Assembly (NCBI GenBank): GCA_012934845.2
Contig: WNNJ02003807.1
Location: 62,001 to 126,000, forward strand
DNA length: 64,000 bases
Direction: 5' to 3'
Source of the DNA: Pomphorhynchus laevis
Taxonomy: Eukaryota; Acanthocephala; Palaeacanthocephala; Echinorhynchida; Pomphorhynchidae
The stretch's first letter is position 1. Each line of letters opens with the position of its first letter. Shown in pieces: positions 39,100 to 50,258 of the stretch. The notes beneath the pieces are model-generated. The model had not been told where the DNA came from, searched no databases, and saw only the letters and a list, made by a program, of their open reading frames with translations. A program made the position numbers and the translations under genes.

Positions 39100-40046
39100 A
39101 CTCCAAAACAGCGTTAATATTTCCGCTGATTGTGGCAAGACATTATTCTCACATACATTGTTCCTATTCTTGATACAGCGAGACGCTACTAATCAGCCTG
39201 GGTGAGTATCGTCAGTTGCTGACCCAGACTCCAGTGATGTAGATATATATTATTACTTTTGATAAGGGATCGTATTCTAACGATCTATTATAAACCTTAC
39301 ATAGGTGTGTGATCCGCTAGCCGGATCACTGTTTTTCATCCCCGTATCACTGTTTTTCTTGCTGCCACTCGCAATGACTGCTTTTAATTTAACTTGATTG
39401 CATCTGTGACCTGAAATTTTTCCGATTGTGACACGATATTATCCTCACAGGTATTCATCTTATTTTTTATACAGCAGGACCCTACTAATCAGCCTGGGTG
39501 GGTATCATCGGCTGCTGACCCATACCTACATTTCACGCTTCGATCCTTATTATCTGCATAATCCGTACTGGTACTCCATACTGCACCAGTACTAAACAGG
39601 TAGTTTAATGAAGTTAGTAATCTGTGTAGATAAGATTTGTTGTTCACATTGCGAATATGTTGGTGTGATTCGATTTTTCAAGACTGTATTACTAATAAAT
39701 TAAATAATTTCTTACTTTACTATTTATTCATTTGATTAAGCACATAATAGAGTAAGCACATAATAAGGGTCAAAAAGTGAAATGTAGATTTGGGTCAGCA
39801 GCTGGTGAGACCCACCCAAGATGATTAGTAGCGTGAGCTGTATCAAAAATAGAAACAATACATGTGAATATAATATCGAGCCACAATAGAAGAGTTTCAG
39901 CTCACAGATGCAATCAAGTTAAATTAAAAGCAGTCATTGCGAGTGGCAGCATGAAAAACAGTGATCCGGTTAGCGGATCACAAACATAAGGTAGGTTTCT
40001 AATAAATCGTTAGAATACGATCCCCTACCAAAAAGTAATCTACAGA
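39100..40046. repeat. Retrozyme-like family B: tandem units e/f plus inverted copy g
   Basis: Minus-strand cores lie at 39505-39511 (e, CCGATGA) and 39209-39215 (f, CTGACGA), 296 bp apart. Plus-strand core g lies at 39802-39808 (CTGGTGA). The unit 39239-39545 is about 85% identical by eye to the reverse complement of 39776-40046, so e and g form a large inverted repeat around a spacer of about 230 bp. Each unit carries GGGTCAGCAG before the core and a CTGCTG-like word after it, and, at the far end, GTGATCCG and CGGATCAC words. The cores keep GTAGCGTC but have GATT where a functional hammerhead needs GAAA. Confidence 0.55.
39594..39663. repeat. 70-bp direct repeat, copy 1 of 2
   Basis: Almost identical to 41746-41815; both contain AGATAAGATTTGTTGTTCAC and GCGAATATGTTGG. 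The copies are 2.15 kb apart in the same orientation. This one lies in the spacer of the family B inverted repeat. Confidence 0.9.
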
Positions 40047-40101
40047 AATGTATACCATATACATTATATGTTTAAACATGTTACTAACATGTATTCAACA
40101 T

Positions 40102-40154
40102 GTTACCATATTTCAAACGCTCTTTATTGAAAAGAGCGTTTGAAATATGGTAAC
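40102..40154. repeat. Perfect 24-bp hairpin
   Basis: The arms 40102-40125 and 40131-40154 are perfect reverse complements (GTTACCATATTTCAAACGCT plus CTTT) around a five-base loop. No T-run follows directly. It may be a small foldback element or a structured transcript. Confidence 0.85.
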
Positions 40155-40199
40155 AGAGCAATTATTGCAAATTTATACTTTAATACTGAATAATAAACT

Positions 40200-41740
40200 A
40201 AAATAATATTACATATTATAAGCACAATATTATAATAATAAATTTACACTCAATTAAACATCAGAAAAATTCGTCAATGATATTTTAAATAAATAACAAA
40301 AAATATTTGAAGGTTTACAATTTACCCTTTACACATTGACTTCATTGTAGTCAAGCTTAAGCAGAAGTGTTGATTCATCTTAGAATTACGTTTCAAAGCG
40401 GCGCCGATTTGTATTTGTACGAAACGGAACTTTTTGTCTACTGTCTATGCCAGTTTATGTAGAAAAAGATATAAAGTGAATAGTTTGAGAATAGCTTGGC
40501 TTTTTCTATTTTGTTGAAAATATGAAAAATTAAGTTAATTAGCTCTCACGCTCTTTCGGGCGGCTTTTAGCGTGCTGACCTTTTTCTGATACATCGCCTA
40601 ATTTTGTTAGTCAAATCATAAAAATTGACATTTATTTTAAATTTTAATTTTAGATTTTAACCTCACAAGACGTTTTTAACTTTGTGAAGCATATCACATT
40701 TATAAAATTAGGTGTTAATATAAGTATAAAAAATTTTCTGAACCTTAATTTATCAGACGAAACGGCACATTCCTTCCGATAGCGCGTTGCTTCGTTAATT
40801 GTCGCAATTAGTGCTACTTAACAACTTTATTCTTCTTTATTCAACTCTCCAATTACTCTTTAATTTTACAATATTTAATTCAAATTTACAATATTTCATT
40901 ATAATAGAATTACATCAGCTAACTGAGTCTACGTATTTAATATAATTATAAAATAAACAAAACATAATAATGATAAATTAAAATTTAATAATTAAATAAT
41001 AAAATTAATATAAAATAATTAATTTTAAAAAAATTAATAATTAATTTTACTTAAAAATAATTGTGTACATAACTGATAGTCACATATTAGTGAGTATAGA
41101 ATTTAAAATATTGAAAGTTTACACATTTGGAAATAATCGCATTTGCTAAGTTGATTAAAGGATAGTCATTTTATTGCTTTATCTTAATGCATTTGTAATT
41201 ATGTATTCGTGGATTAGTAATGATTTTATTTGCTGTTAGGGTTATTGATTCCAACATGAAAGATAATTTCCTGACGGTTATGCAACTTTGTTGAGATTGG
41301 GTTTCAATTTTGACCTGTATTTTCCATTAGAGCATGCCACGATATTTCACGCTGTAGGTAAAAAGTATCTTTAAGTTGTTACTTGTTATTAAGCTTCTTT
41401 AATTGCATCGATGTCACTTTGTAATCTCAAAGAGTCATTAAAAAGTAAAAAAAGTTGCAAATGTCGATTAAATATATCTATAATTATAGCAACATATATA
41501 CTAACACATAGACAAAACTTAATAATGACTGTTTATGGGATCACCGTTACAACAAACACAAAAATTTTAACTAATGACTTTCCAAGTTAAACATATGCGA
41601 ACACATAACAGGTGACTAAAATGACATGTATCAATTGACTTATTCGTCGGATAGAGATATAAAGGTAGCGATGAGAAACGGATTTGAAATAAGAGAAATA
41701 TAAACCCTTGTAAGTTACTTTAGTACTGCGTGGTATATCG
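40200..41740. other. AT-rich stretch, no gene seen
   Basis: Mixed AT-rich sequence. A minus-strand frame at 41,587-41,838 runs into the 70-bp repeat and has no recognisable domain. Confidence 0.4.
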
Positions 41741-41745
41741 TTTAT

Positions 41746-41815
41746 AAACAGGTAGTTTAATAAAGTTAGTAATCTGTGTAGATAAGATTTGTTGTTCACA
41801 TTGCGAATATGTTGG
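41746..41815. repeat. 70-bp direct repeat, copy 2 of 2
   Basis: Second copy of 39594-39663. It is followed at once by a GC-richer patch (41,830-41,950) that opens in two frames but has no recognisable product. Confidence 0.9.
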
Positions 41816-41951
41816 TTATGTCGGAAATGCATTTTCACAATGTCACAGAGGCAGCCGAAACGGCGTGTGATAGTTTATCTTACTGACGATGGCTGCCGGC
41901 TATCACATTACCGTCTAGGAGTGTCGAGAGTTTGCAGGCTGAAGAATATGC

Positions 41952-41953
<2 letters not shown>

Positions 41954-42035
<82 letters not shown>
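41954..42035. repeat. (AT)n microsatellite
   Basis: About 40 uninterrupted AT dinucleotides. Translation of this run gives Ile-Tyr repeats in an overlapping open frame, which is not a gene. Confidence 0.97.
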
Positions 42036-42037
<2 letters not shown>

Positions 42038-42100
42038 CTGTTTAATTATCAGTTAATTAATCCAGTTCTCTGGATTAATTAACTGATAATTAAACAGATT
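42035..42100. repeat. Perfect 31-bp hairpin between two (AT)n runs
   Basis: The arms 42035-42065 and 42070-42100 are exact reverse complements, beginning AATCTGTTTAATTATCAGTT, around a TTCT loop. The hairpin sits between two (AT)n tracts. Confidence 0.95.
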
Positions 42101-42154
42101 ATTTATAGCGTCTTGAAATAGACCTCCAGAGGCTGTTAATGAATAATTGTAATT

Positions 42155-42156
<2 letters not shown>

Positions 42157-42222
<66 letters not shown>
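42157..42222. repeat. (AT)n microsatellite, second tract
   Basis: About 33 AT dinucleotides. With the tract at 41,954 it flanks the 31-bp hairpin. Confidence 0.97.
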
Positions 42223-42226
<4 letters not shown>

Positions 42227-44140
42227 TTAAGAATAAATTTATTTAATAAATTATTTAAAAAATATTTATTTAAATTTTTTTTATTTAAATAAATTAAATT
42301 TTATAATTTTATATTTTATATTTCCGGTGTTAAAATATAAAATTTCAATATAAAAGCGTCCCATAGCGGATCCCGGAGACAGTGCTCTCTATTCACTGAC
42401 TATATGTAATGATATTTGTCTATATCATAAAATATTATATGTTATATTTAATATTTAAAATGCAATCAATCATGATAGAAGCATATTTTAGTTGATATAT
42501 TTTATTTCGTTATATATTTATAACGTATAATTTGAAATAAATTTTGATTGATACATAATATATAGTATAAAATTTTGTTTATATAAGATTTTACTATAAA
42601 TTAAAGAATTAGTTAATGTTGTTTTATAAAAACACACCCGTTTCATTCATCAAGAAATTGATAAAAATGATAATTAGTAGATAATAAAATTAAGCAAATT
42701 CACGACCGTATCTTTATCCTGTTCACCCAATTCACTTCTACCTGGTCTTTTTAAACAACAAATATAATAATGTATTTTCAATTGATTTAGAGTACATAAT
42801 GGTATATTTTATTGTAAACTACATTTATACAAAAATCGATTATAAAATATCGGAATTTCCTATCTTCATAAAGAACAGAATTTTGGAATTTTTAAATGCA
42901 AATATTTTGATCTCAAAATTGAACGAAAATTGTTGAAATGAACGATTGAAGTTGTGATGTAGTTTCATGAACGATTGTAGTTTAATTTAATGAATAAAAT
43001 TAAAAATCCAGAGAAGCTTATTGTTATAAGCTTCTACGTGAACAGTGAATATATTTGGTATTTAAAAAATGAAAAATCTTAGCAAAACCTTTACTGCAGC
43101 TTCCTTTGAATTTTTATATTTTATTGCAAAGACTTAATTCAATTTAAAATTAAAAAATTTATGCGATTAGCTATGTTATTCAAAAATTATTAAAAGTTTA
43201 AAATTATTGCAATTATTGATAAATGATAAAATCAAAAAATTTATACGATATTTATACGATTTTTACTAAACTCGTATTAATCAGTTCAGTTACCTGAACT
43301 GATTAATAGCTAATTGTAAGTAATAGCTATACAAAATAATCAAAAACAAAATTGAGGTAATTTGCTTAAATTACCTCTAATTATGGAGGTAACACAAAAC
43401 GTTCTTGAAGAATCCATTATTTGGCAAAACTAGTTGGATAACAGTAATTCCACTTATTTTAAAATCAAAATATTTTATCAAGGCTATTTAAAGGCTATTT
43501 GTGTGAAATAAAGATAAATCATATTTCAAGAATGACATATAAAATTATCACCTCTTTCAAATCGGATTACAAAAGTCAAATATATAATTGCGTTGTTGAG
43601 AAGTTAAAAAACATTATTTTAATTAAAATGCATGTTTTTAATTCTTATTCAGCAAAATTCAAAAACACGGCCCAACTTTATTGTCATCTTTATGATAATA
43701 CAAGTTTATTGTCATCTTTGCAATTTGCTAGCTTTATGATAAAACATTTATGCATTTAAATTAGAAGAAAGATGGCAAAAACCAACGCAAAATTTATTGA
43801 ATATTTCGATGCCCAGCTGGCATCATCTTCAACAATTGTCATTTGCTTGAACAGTTGTAAATTTTCTTCTTTAAATGTTATCACACCGTCGCAATCCTCA
43901 TTAAAATACAATTTATTTATGCATTTAAAAGTAATAACAAGTATTCACATTATTATGTTTAACTTTCAAATTATCTTTAAATAATAGATAAATAATACTA
44001 CATAATAAAGTATAATAATAATAATTAATAATAATAATTCAGCTTAGATTAAGCTAAATTAAATTCAGCTTAGATTAAAATTGGTGCTGCCAATTTGGTG
44101 CTGCCGGGCCGATAACTTCGAATTTTTTTGACAAAACTGG
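42223..44140. other. AT-rich stretch, no supported gene
   Basis: Open frames at 43,499-43,759 and 43,772-43,984 (+) are rich in Asn, Lys and Ile, as expected of random AT-rich DNA, and show no domain. Short palindromes such as the one around CAGTTACCTGAACTG near 43,290 are present. Confidence 0.4.
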
Positions 44141-45043
44141 TTAATATGTTGGTGGTGGCAACAGATGATCGAAGAGCGTCCAATTTCCTCTTGCAGCGTT
44201 TAAGCTGTGCAGTGCAGCGGGGAAATGCAGCGTGCCTGTTAGAGGTCGCTCGAGACGGAAACCTTCCAACTTAACGATACTGAAATATCACAAACTATAC
44301 AAAATATATACAATATTTATATACACTATTTATACAATATTTGCATAACAAATATAAAAATCATATGTATACTTAACTTTCTTTCGTGACCACTTATGAT
44401 CCGTTTTAATATATTGAAAAAGATTATTAATATATTAATTTAATATTATTAATATTTTAATAATATATCTACTTATTCAAATGGAATTTGGATTAGTGAT
44501 CATAAGAAAGCAACGCTGTTTTTATATTTTGGAGAGTTTCTTCAATTAAATATGAACAAAAATGTGTAACTCCTCCAAAACTAACTAAAATTGATATTTT
44601 TTTTTGATAAAAGCACTTTTTAATAGCGCGTTTAAAAAGCGCCTTTTAAATCAGCAAGACCTTAAGCACAAGGAAAATGTATTTTTCTACTTTAGTACTA
44701 ATTTATTTTTTCTAGTTGCACGCATGAGTTGCAATGCTGTTCTAGTTTTGCTCTAGGACTTGTCAAGACTACATAAATGCCCCGCACCTTACTATTAGAA
44801 TCGGTACATGTCAAGAAAGAAATTTTCTCATTTATTTTGCATTTTTGTCAATTTACTTAAACTCTTCTATGTGCTGTGTATAATTTGTACATTTCGGCGT
44901 GATATTTGACATTAATCAATTGAATAAGACTTTTAAGGCATTTAAAAATTAACCTGATTGTCATGATTGCAGACTATTGGGTTGCAACAAAGTAGACATT
45001 TCGCAATCACGCTCCAGTAATTAGATTCCAGTTCGTCCCACCA
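44141..45043 (-). CDS. Possible 3' end of an unrecognised minus-strand gene (2-3 exons)
   Basis: Two minus-strand stretches look coding and join in phase. One (about 44825-44699) reads KISFLTCTDSNSKVRGIYVV, LTSPRAKLEQHCNSCVQLEK. A GTACTA donor leads to an acceptor TGATATTTCAG and a final exon 44279-44141 reading IVKLEGFRLERPLTGTLHFP, AALHSLNAARGNWTLFDHLL, PPPTY and stop. A third stretch, 45043-44953 (starting WWDELESNYWSVIAKCLLCC), ends at a GTTAAT donor in the right phase but begins right after a stop with no acceptor, so it is doubtful. No family is recognised. The higher GC content supports coding or a transposon remnant. Confidence 0.3.
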
Positions 45044-45509
45044 TTAACACTTGTTTTCCACTGCTAATTGTGTCAGTAAAAATGATGGTGCTTGTGAAAA
45101 ATAAAAAAACTGCAAGTCGTTTATATCGTGTTTTTTAAATTAAACTAAAAATTGTAAAAATTGTAAAAACTTAAATCGAATTTTGACCAATTGTATTTTC
45201 ATTATAGTCTCTATATTTAGCTTTATATTGAAGAATGTAAGAATTTGAAAGAACTCGAATAATGGAAATTAATTACGACGTCAAATAGGAATAGGTATAA
45301 TTCAGTGTTTTCTGAATTGATGATTTTAATTACTTGTGCATTCAATTATTTATTTCGAAATTAAATATCAATTATAATTCGACATTAGGCATTTCATCAG
45401 GTTTATCCATTGTAATTAGTTGAGCTTATTTCACGAGGGTTTGTATGAACGTAAGAAAATAAGAAATAAAAAAATTTTGATTGAATGTTTTTGTGACAAT
45501 AAAGATGTT

Positions 45510-45594
45510 GCAAAGACAATCTTTGTCTTTGCAAATACAAGGGTCTACACGCAGAAATACCAAGTGGTATTTCTGCGTGTAGACCTTTGTTTGC
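45510..45594. repeat. Hairpin with 21-bp perfect core
   Basis: 45542-45562 (GGTCTACACGCAGAAATACC plus A) is the exact reverse complement of the stretch ending about 45585, with two bases between, and the pairing extends imperfectly outwards to GCAAA/TTTGC. A smaller hairpin (CAAAGACAA/TTGTCTTTG) adjoins it on the left. The overlapping open frame 45,420-45,623 is explained by the repeat. Confidence 0.85.
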
Positions 45595-45704
45595 AAAATC
45601 GGATCACTTCCAGGGCAGGATAAATGTAGTTTACGTTCACTAATTTTGATAATTATGACGACTGATCAATTATGTTCTGCTTTTTTCAAGTTCTTTTGCT
45701 GATG

Positions 45705-46400
45705 TCATTCTTATTGAAGATATTCTTTTAGCAACTTCCTTCAGAGATGCTCTTAATTGTTCTCCGTATAGACCTGCTAGATGTGAGTCATACCTTCTAA
45801 GGGGATCTCATATTCAATATTTGCCATACGCTCTAGATTGACTTTTCAGATGCCACCCATTTTGAATTACTAAAAGAGTGGTACCTAATAGATGTGATTT
45901 AATAATTTACATTGATTTAATATTGTTAAATTATTAAAAATATAATTTCTAGCTGAATTTTAAGCAAATATTTAAAAATATATTAATAATCGCAAACCTT
46001 TTGGGCATTGGTGTGAATTATAGAAACGATAAAAATAAACTTTATTATAATTAAGATGCATGAAACTTTTAAATCAGAAAAGCTTTCGTCAGCCACGTAT
46101 TCTTCAAGACGTATTGAAGACGTGGCAGAGGATTTTTTTCAAATTTTTTAGGTATTGATGTGAATTATAAACATTTGTGTCTAAAATTAGTTTTGATACG
46201 AAAGCAATTATAAACATAAAAGATATTATTTGAAGATATTATTTAAGCAACTTTCTTCTGAGATGATCTTATTTGTTCTCCGATTTTGTTATATGTGGTT
46301 GATGCCTTTCACGGGCTCTCATATTAAAAGGGTAGTATCTAATAAATGTGATTAAACAATATACATTGATTTAATATCGTTGAATTATTAAAATTATAAA
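45705..46400. repeat. Diverged direct duplication of about 200 bp
   Basis: 45,710-45,955 and 46,215-46,400 share, in the same order, AGCAACTT, TTGTTCTCCG, TCTCATATT, AATAGATGTGATT-like and ACATTGATTTAATAT blocks. The offset is about 500 bp. No coding content is seen. Confidence 0.65.
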
Positions 46401-46809
46401 AAATATTTATTTTGTACATCCTAAAATCAGTGAACTGTAAAATATATACCTTTTTGAAGCTTAATACTTAGATTTAAATAAAGCTAAGTATAAAGTTATA
46501 TATGAAGCTTATATACTTTAACTTTAACATCACAATAATATTGTAATCTAAAAATAATTAAGAACTGATGGGTTATATGCTTACGATCCAATATTTGGAT
46601 CCCGCGTACATGTTGGCCAAACATATTTAAAATTTCATTGAATTTAAGTAATTAATTATAATAATTGATTATTTGGCATATTAATAATTAATACGTAAAT
46701 TATTAATGAATATTTTTTGTTAACTTAAAGACATTCATTAGATGCCATTAAATATTCTCTTAATATTTAATTAATATAATTAATAGTTTTATAATATTAT
46801 AATAGACAT

Positions 46810-47045
46810 CTAATAGATGTCTATTCGTTGATCACAAGATGGTAAAAATCCAGATTTGTACAGTAAAGTGTGGCTAACCGTCAGGCATTCTAAAAAAAAC
46901 TCATCTTTTTCATTCAAATGAGTTGAGTACCATCTATATCGAAATGCTATACCATCGCTAAACTCATTATTTATGAGGTTGAATCCATAATGATCAAATG
47001 GCAGTGGAATAAGCCACAAATATGCCCTTTTTCCGATGCATGTGC
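46810..47045 (-). pseudogene. Remnant of a third R2-like retroelement (zinc-knuckle region)
   Basis: The minus-strand frame reads LWLIPLPFDHYGFNLINNEF, SDGIAFRYRW and, after a gap, ECLTVSHTLLYKSGFLPS. It follows the same order as the pre-knuckle region of the two R2-like elements here ([27 protein letters not shown] and HALSC..GG), and resembles the knuckle and RH-motif entry of R2-type endonuclease regions. The knuckle has lost at least one cysteine. Only this piece is recognisable; no reverse-transcriptase part is found nearby. Confidence 0.5.
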
Positions 47046-47049
47046 TATA

Positions 47050-48265
47050 ATCGTGTAAATAATGATTTTAATTGTTCTCAGTTTAGAACTATTAGATCCC
47101 ATTCATATTTTTTTACAGATTTTATAGACTTTTCCGATGTCACCCAGTTTGAATGGCAGTAAGCGTAAAATTTTATATTTTTCTTTGATGGTCGATTGAG
47201 TAGTTGCATCTTAGAAATCTTGTTTACGAAATCTTATATTTTATATTTTCTTCGCATTTCGGAAAAATCCTTAGCTACAATTGACATATCCATTTGTAAC
47301 AAATTGTTTAAACGGAATGTGATGCTTTTATTATTTAAACGGATATTTAAATTATTTTACACTGATGATAATAGTAGTTAGCTTTCGAAAATTTAATTAA
47401 AATAGAAATTATATTCACTCTATCCTTTGATCAGTTACCCAATGTTTTATTTGATGATTTCCTAGTAAGTTACCGCTAACCATATCCATACGATATTAAC
47501 AATAAAGCAACATTTATTCACATTCGAGATTAACTGTTGTCTCTAAACATCCGTTTCTCACAATAAATGTCACCACATGTGGATCCTCAAAATTTCAATC
47601 ATGATGTAAAAAAGTCCCCGCGAGATTGCGATTTATCGGTTTAACGAACTATCGGGTATACTCTGATGCATATTACAAGGCAATAAGTCGTTACAAGTGA
47701 TTCAAAGCGTATACTCGTCATACAAATACATAGACATTGAGATTTGGTCAAACAAGATTCTCTTCCATTCTTCCAGATGACCTTTATTCTGATACATTGT
47801 ATGTTATTCATGTTTGTATCAATTAAAAAAGTGGTGTTGAAATTTCTTTCATAAATAATAATTTATGAATAATAAATTATTATTTAATTATTTAATTCAT
47901 AAATAATTGCTGACGCTAGTTAAAGAATCAATAGAAATATTTTCATTTGTTTAATAACAAATATTTATTAGAATTGTAATTTATCGTTTTATCGTTTATT
48001 TATTCTTTATTGTTTTGTTTTTAATCAATTTAATTGCAATGTAACTACTGCTATTAAATATTGTTGCAGTTATTGCATTAAAAATATAATTATTGCATTA
48101 TAATATGATTCTGCATTGTTATAATGTAGCATAATATAATGTATTACATTATATGTAAAGCTAAATAACTTTGTTTTGTTTACTAATAGCAAAATTAATT
48201 TTTAAATAAAAAATTGATTTAATTTGTTAATTAATTAAATTAATGTTAATTCGAATTAAGGTTAT
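47050..48265. other. Upstream region of the cadherin exon
   Basis: AT-rich with a GC-richer patch at 47,570-47,800. The minus-strand element remnant ends before it. Promoter elements cannot be assigned with confidence. Confidence 0.3.
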
Positions 48266-50143
48266 ATGCCCTCTGAATTGGGTGATGTAAATAGATTTCG
48301 GAAGCTGATCTTCATACTATCTTCATCATTAATCATCATGCTGAATTGTCAACAACCTCCTAATAAGTTTAAGTTTATAAATGATACATTTACCGCAAGA
48401 GTAAGTGAATTCAGTAAACCTGGTCATCTTATCCTAACAATAAAGGCGACTGGAGCTGACAACATTAGCTACGCTTTACATTCGTCAACGCTACCCGCAA
48501 AATTTGTAGAAAATCAACTTCAAAATAATGAACATTCTACCATGATGTTTCTTCTCAATCCAACGACAGGGCAACTTACCCTACAAGGAGAACTAGATGC
48601 AGAGAAACAAAATGAGTACAGACTAGTCGTAAGGGCTTCAAGCTCACCTAAAGGAAGTGCGTCAATAGCATTTGCAACTATTACTATCTACGTACATGAT
48701 GAAAATGATTGTAGGCCAAAGCTACATATTATGAACGCATCAACTGGGTTGGAAACCGATGACTTTTATATTTTTGAAAATACCTTTGACATACAACGAC
48801 CAATAGCTTTGATTACAACTTCAGATCGTGATTCGGGTCGCAATGGAGATATAATCCTGTTCTGCAATTTTACTAGTCATTTTGTAATATCATTGTTACA
48901 TAGATCACCCGATTTATCCACATATTCATTGACAACCAAAAAAGCTTTTGATTTTGAAAATGAGCCGCTGGTTTGGCTTAAGTTCAAGGCAATAGATAGA
49001 GGATATCCGAGTCCTCTACATTCTAGTAAAGTAATATTATTACATATCCAAAATATTAATGACAACCCTCCGAAATTTCAGGAGCAAGTTAAATTACTAC
49101 ATTTCACAGTCACTGAAAATAATGCAAAAAATCAATATATCGCAACAATCAAAGCTATTGATGCTGATCGTGACGTATTGCAATTTAAGCTATCTGCTGA
49201 CCAGCATTCTGATACATTCGCTATTGAACCGGAAACTGGAGATCTCAGTGTCCGTCAAGTTTTAGACCGAGAATCAGTAGATCGATACAGCTTCAAGGTA
49301 ATTGTATCTGATCCTGGGTATCTCTCAGACATAATTGATATCACCATTACAGTAGAAGACGAGAACGATAACGGTCCAACGTGGCTTGTAAATCAGTTCA
49401 ATTTTTCAATTGGTTTAAAATCACAGTACGGTTCTATAATTGGTAACGTGGCCGCTTATGACTTGGACAATGATATCAATTCGAAATGTGTTTATGAAAT
49501 ATTGAACTCACAACCTTGCCTGACTATAACTAAGACAACTGGACTCTTGGTCTTGTCGTGCTCAGAATCAAGTTTGACATTTAGAATGCTAATGAATGTC
49601 ACATTCATTACCGTTATTGCGACTAATGTAGAATTCCCTTATTTTAACAATACCGTCCCGGTATTTATCAAATTTATAGACGAATATATATCGCATCCGA
49701 TTTTGCTCGATTTGACAAATCAGCGATCTGTTGGATTTACATGTGCGAGCACTCTTGACGATAAAGCCGACGATTGTATGATTATGTTACACGATTCACA
49801 TTGTTGGGATAAATGCACATACACAATATTTACTCAAAAGCAGATGTCAATAATAAGTAATAATCAGTTGCTTGTTAATAGGAACAGGTTATTTGGCGGT
49901 GAATCAATTGAATTGATACAGCATCTCGGAGCCCTAAGTTCTGCCTCCGATAATTCAAGCAATACCAGATCTATTAATTTGTATCTCTATAGGCAAAACC
50001 AAACAAACGCAATTTACGGATACATTAATGATATACCGAAGCTATTTACATTCGTTATTATACCAATTATAGGATTCCCTGTATTCACCATTGCAATACT
50101 ATATATTTGTATTTATAAATGTACAAATTGGAAAGAGACAAAG
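48266..50143 (+). CDS. Protocadherin-like adhesion protein, large first exon (3' end spliced)
   Basis: A calcium-dependent cell-surface adhesion protein. ATG at 48266 is followed by a hydrophobic signal-like segment (residues 14-28). Cadherin repeats end with the calcium motifs DENDCRP (145-151), INDNPPKF (264-271) and DENDNGPTW (365-373), and matching AxDxD-type motifs are present (AIDADRD, near 297). A fourth, degenerate repeat and a cysteine-containing juxtamembrane region follow (C493, C504, C513, C517). A single transmembrane segment spans about 593-617 (LFTFVIIPIIGFPVFTIAIL). The frame runs on to a TGA at 50164, but AAG|GTAAGG at 50143/50144 is a strong donor in phase 0, so the cytoplasmic tail should lie on later exons. 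Only about three canonical EC repeats, fewer than typical protocadherins. One candidate continuation is the acceptor CCCCTACAG at about 51,190, which would give a very short tail (RIVNAAV). Confidence 0.85.
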
Positions 50144-50258
50144 GTAAGGTGTTCGTTTTCATGATATTGTGTGCAATTTTATATAATAATATTTTATAAA
50201 TTGATTGTTCACTCATTTTAAATTACATTTAATTGTGGCGAAAGTGAAATTATTATTT

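Noticed and set aside
41789-42082. 97-codon ORF with Ile-Tyr repeats
   Set aside because: Translation of an (AT)n microsatellite.
43499-43984. Two adjacent ORFs of 86 and 70 codons as a small gene
   Set aside because: Asn/Lys/Ile/Ser bias typical of random AT-rich frames, no recognisable domain.
38905-45000. Mariner-like transposon ends (GGTTGCAAAAGTTTGG near 38,911; TTGGGTTGCAACAAAGTAG near 44,977)
   Set aside because: Only short word similarity, no paired inverted end and no transposase frame between them.
48877-49265. Overlapping ORFs within the cadherin exon
   Set aside because: Shadow frames of a strongly supported cadherin coding sequence.
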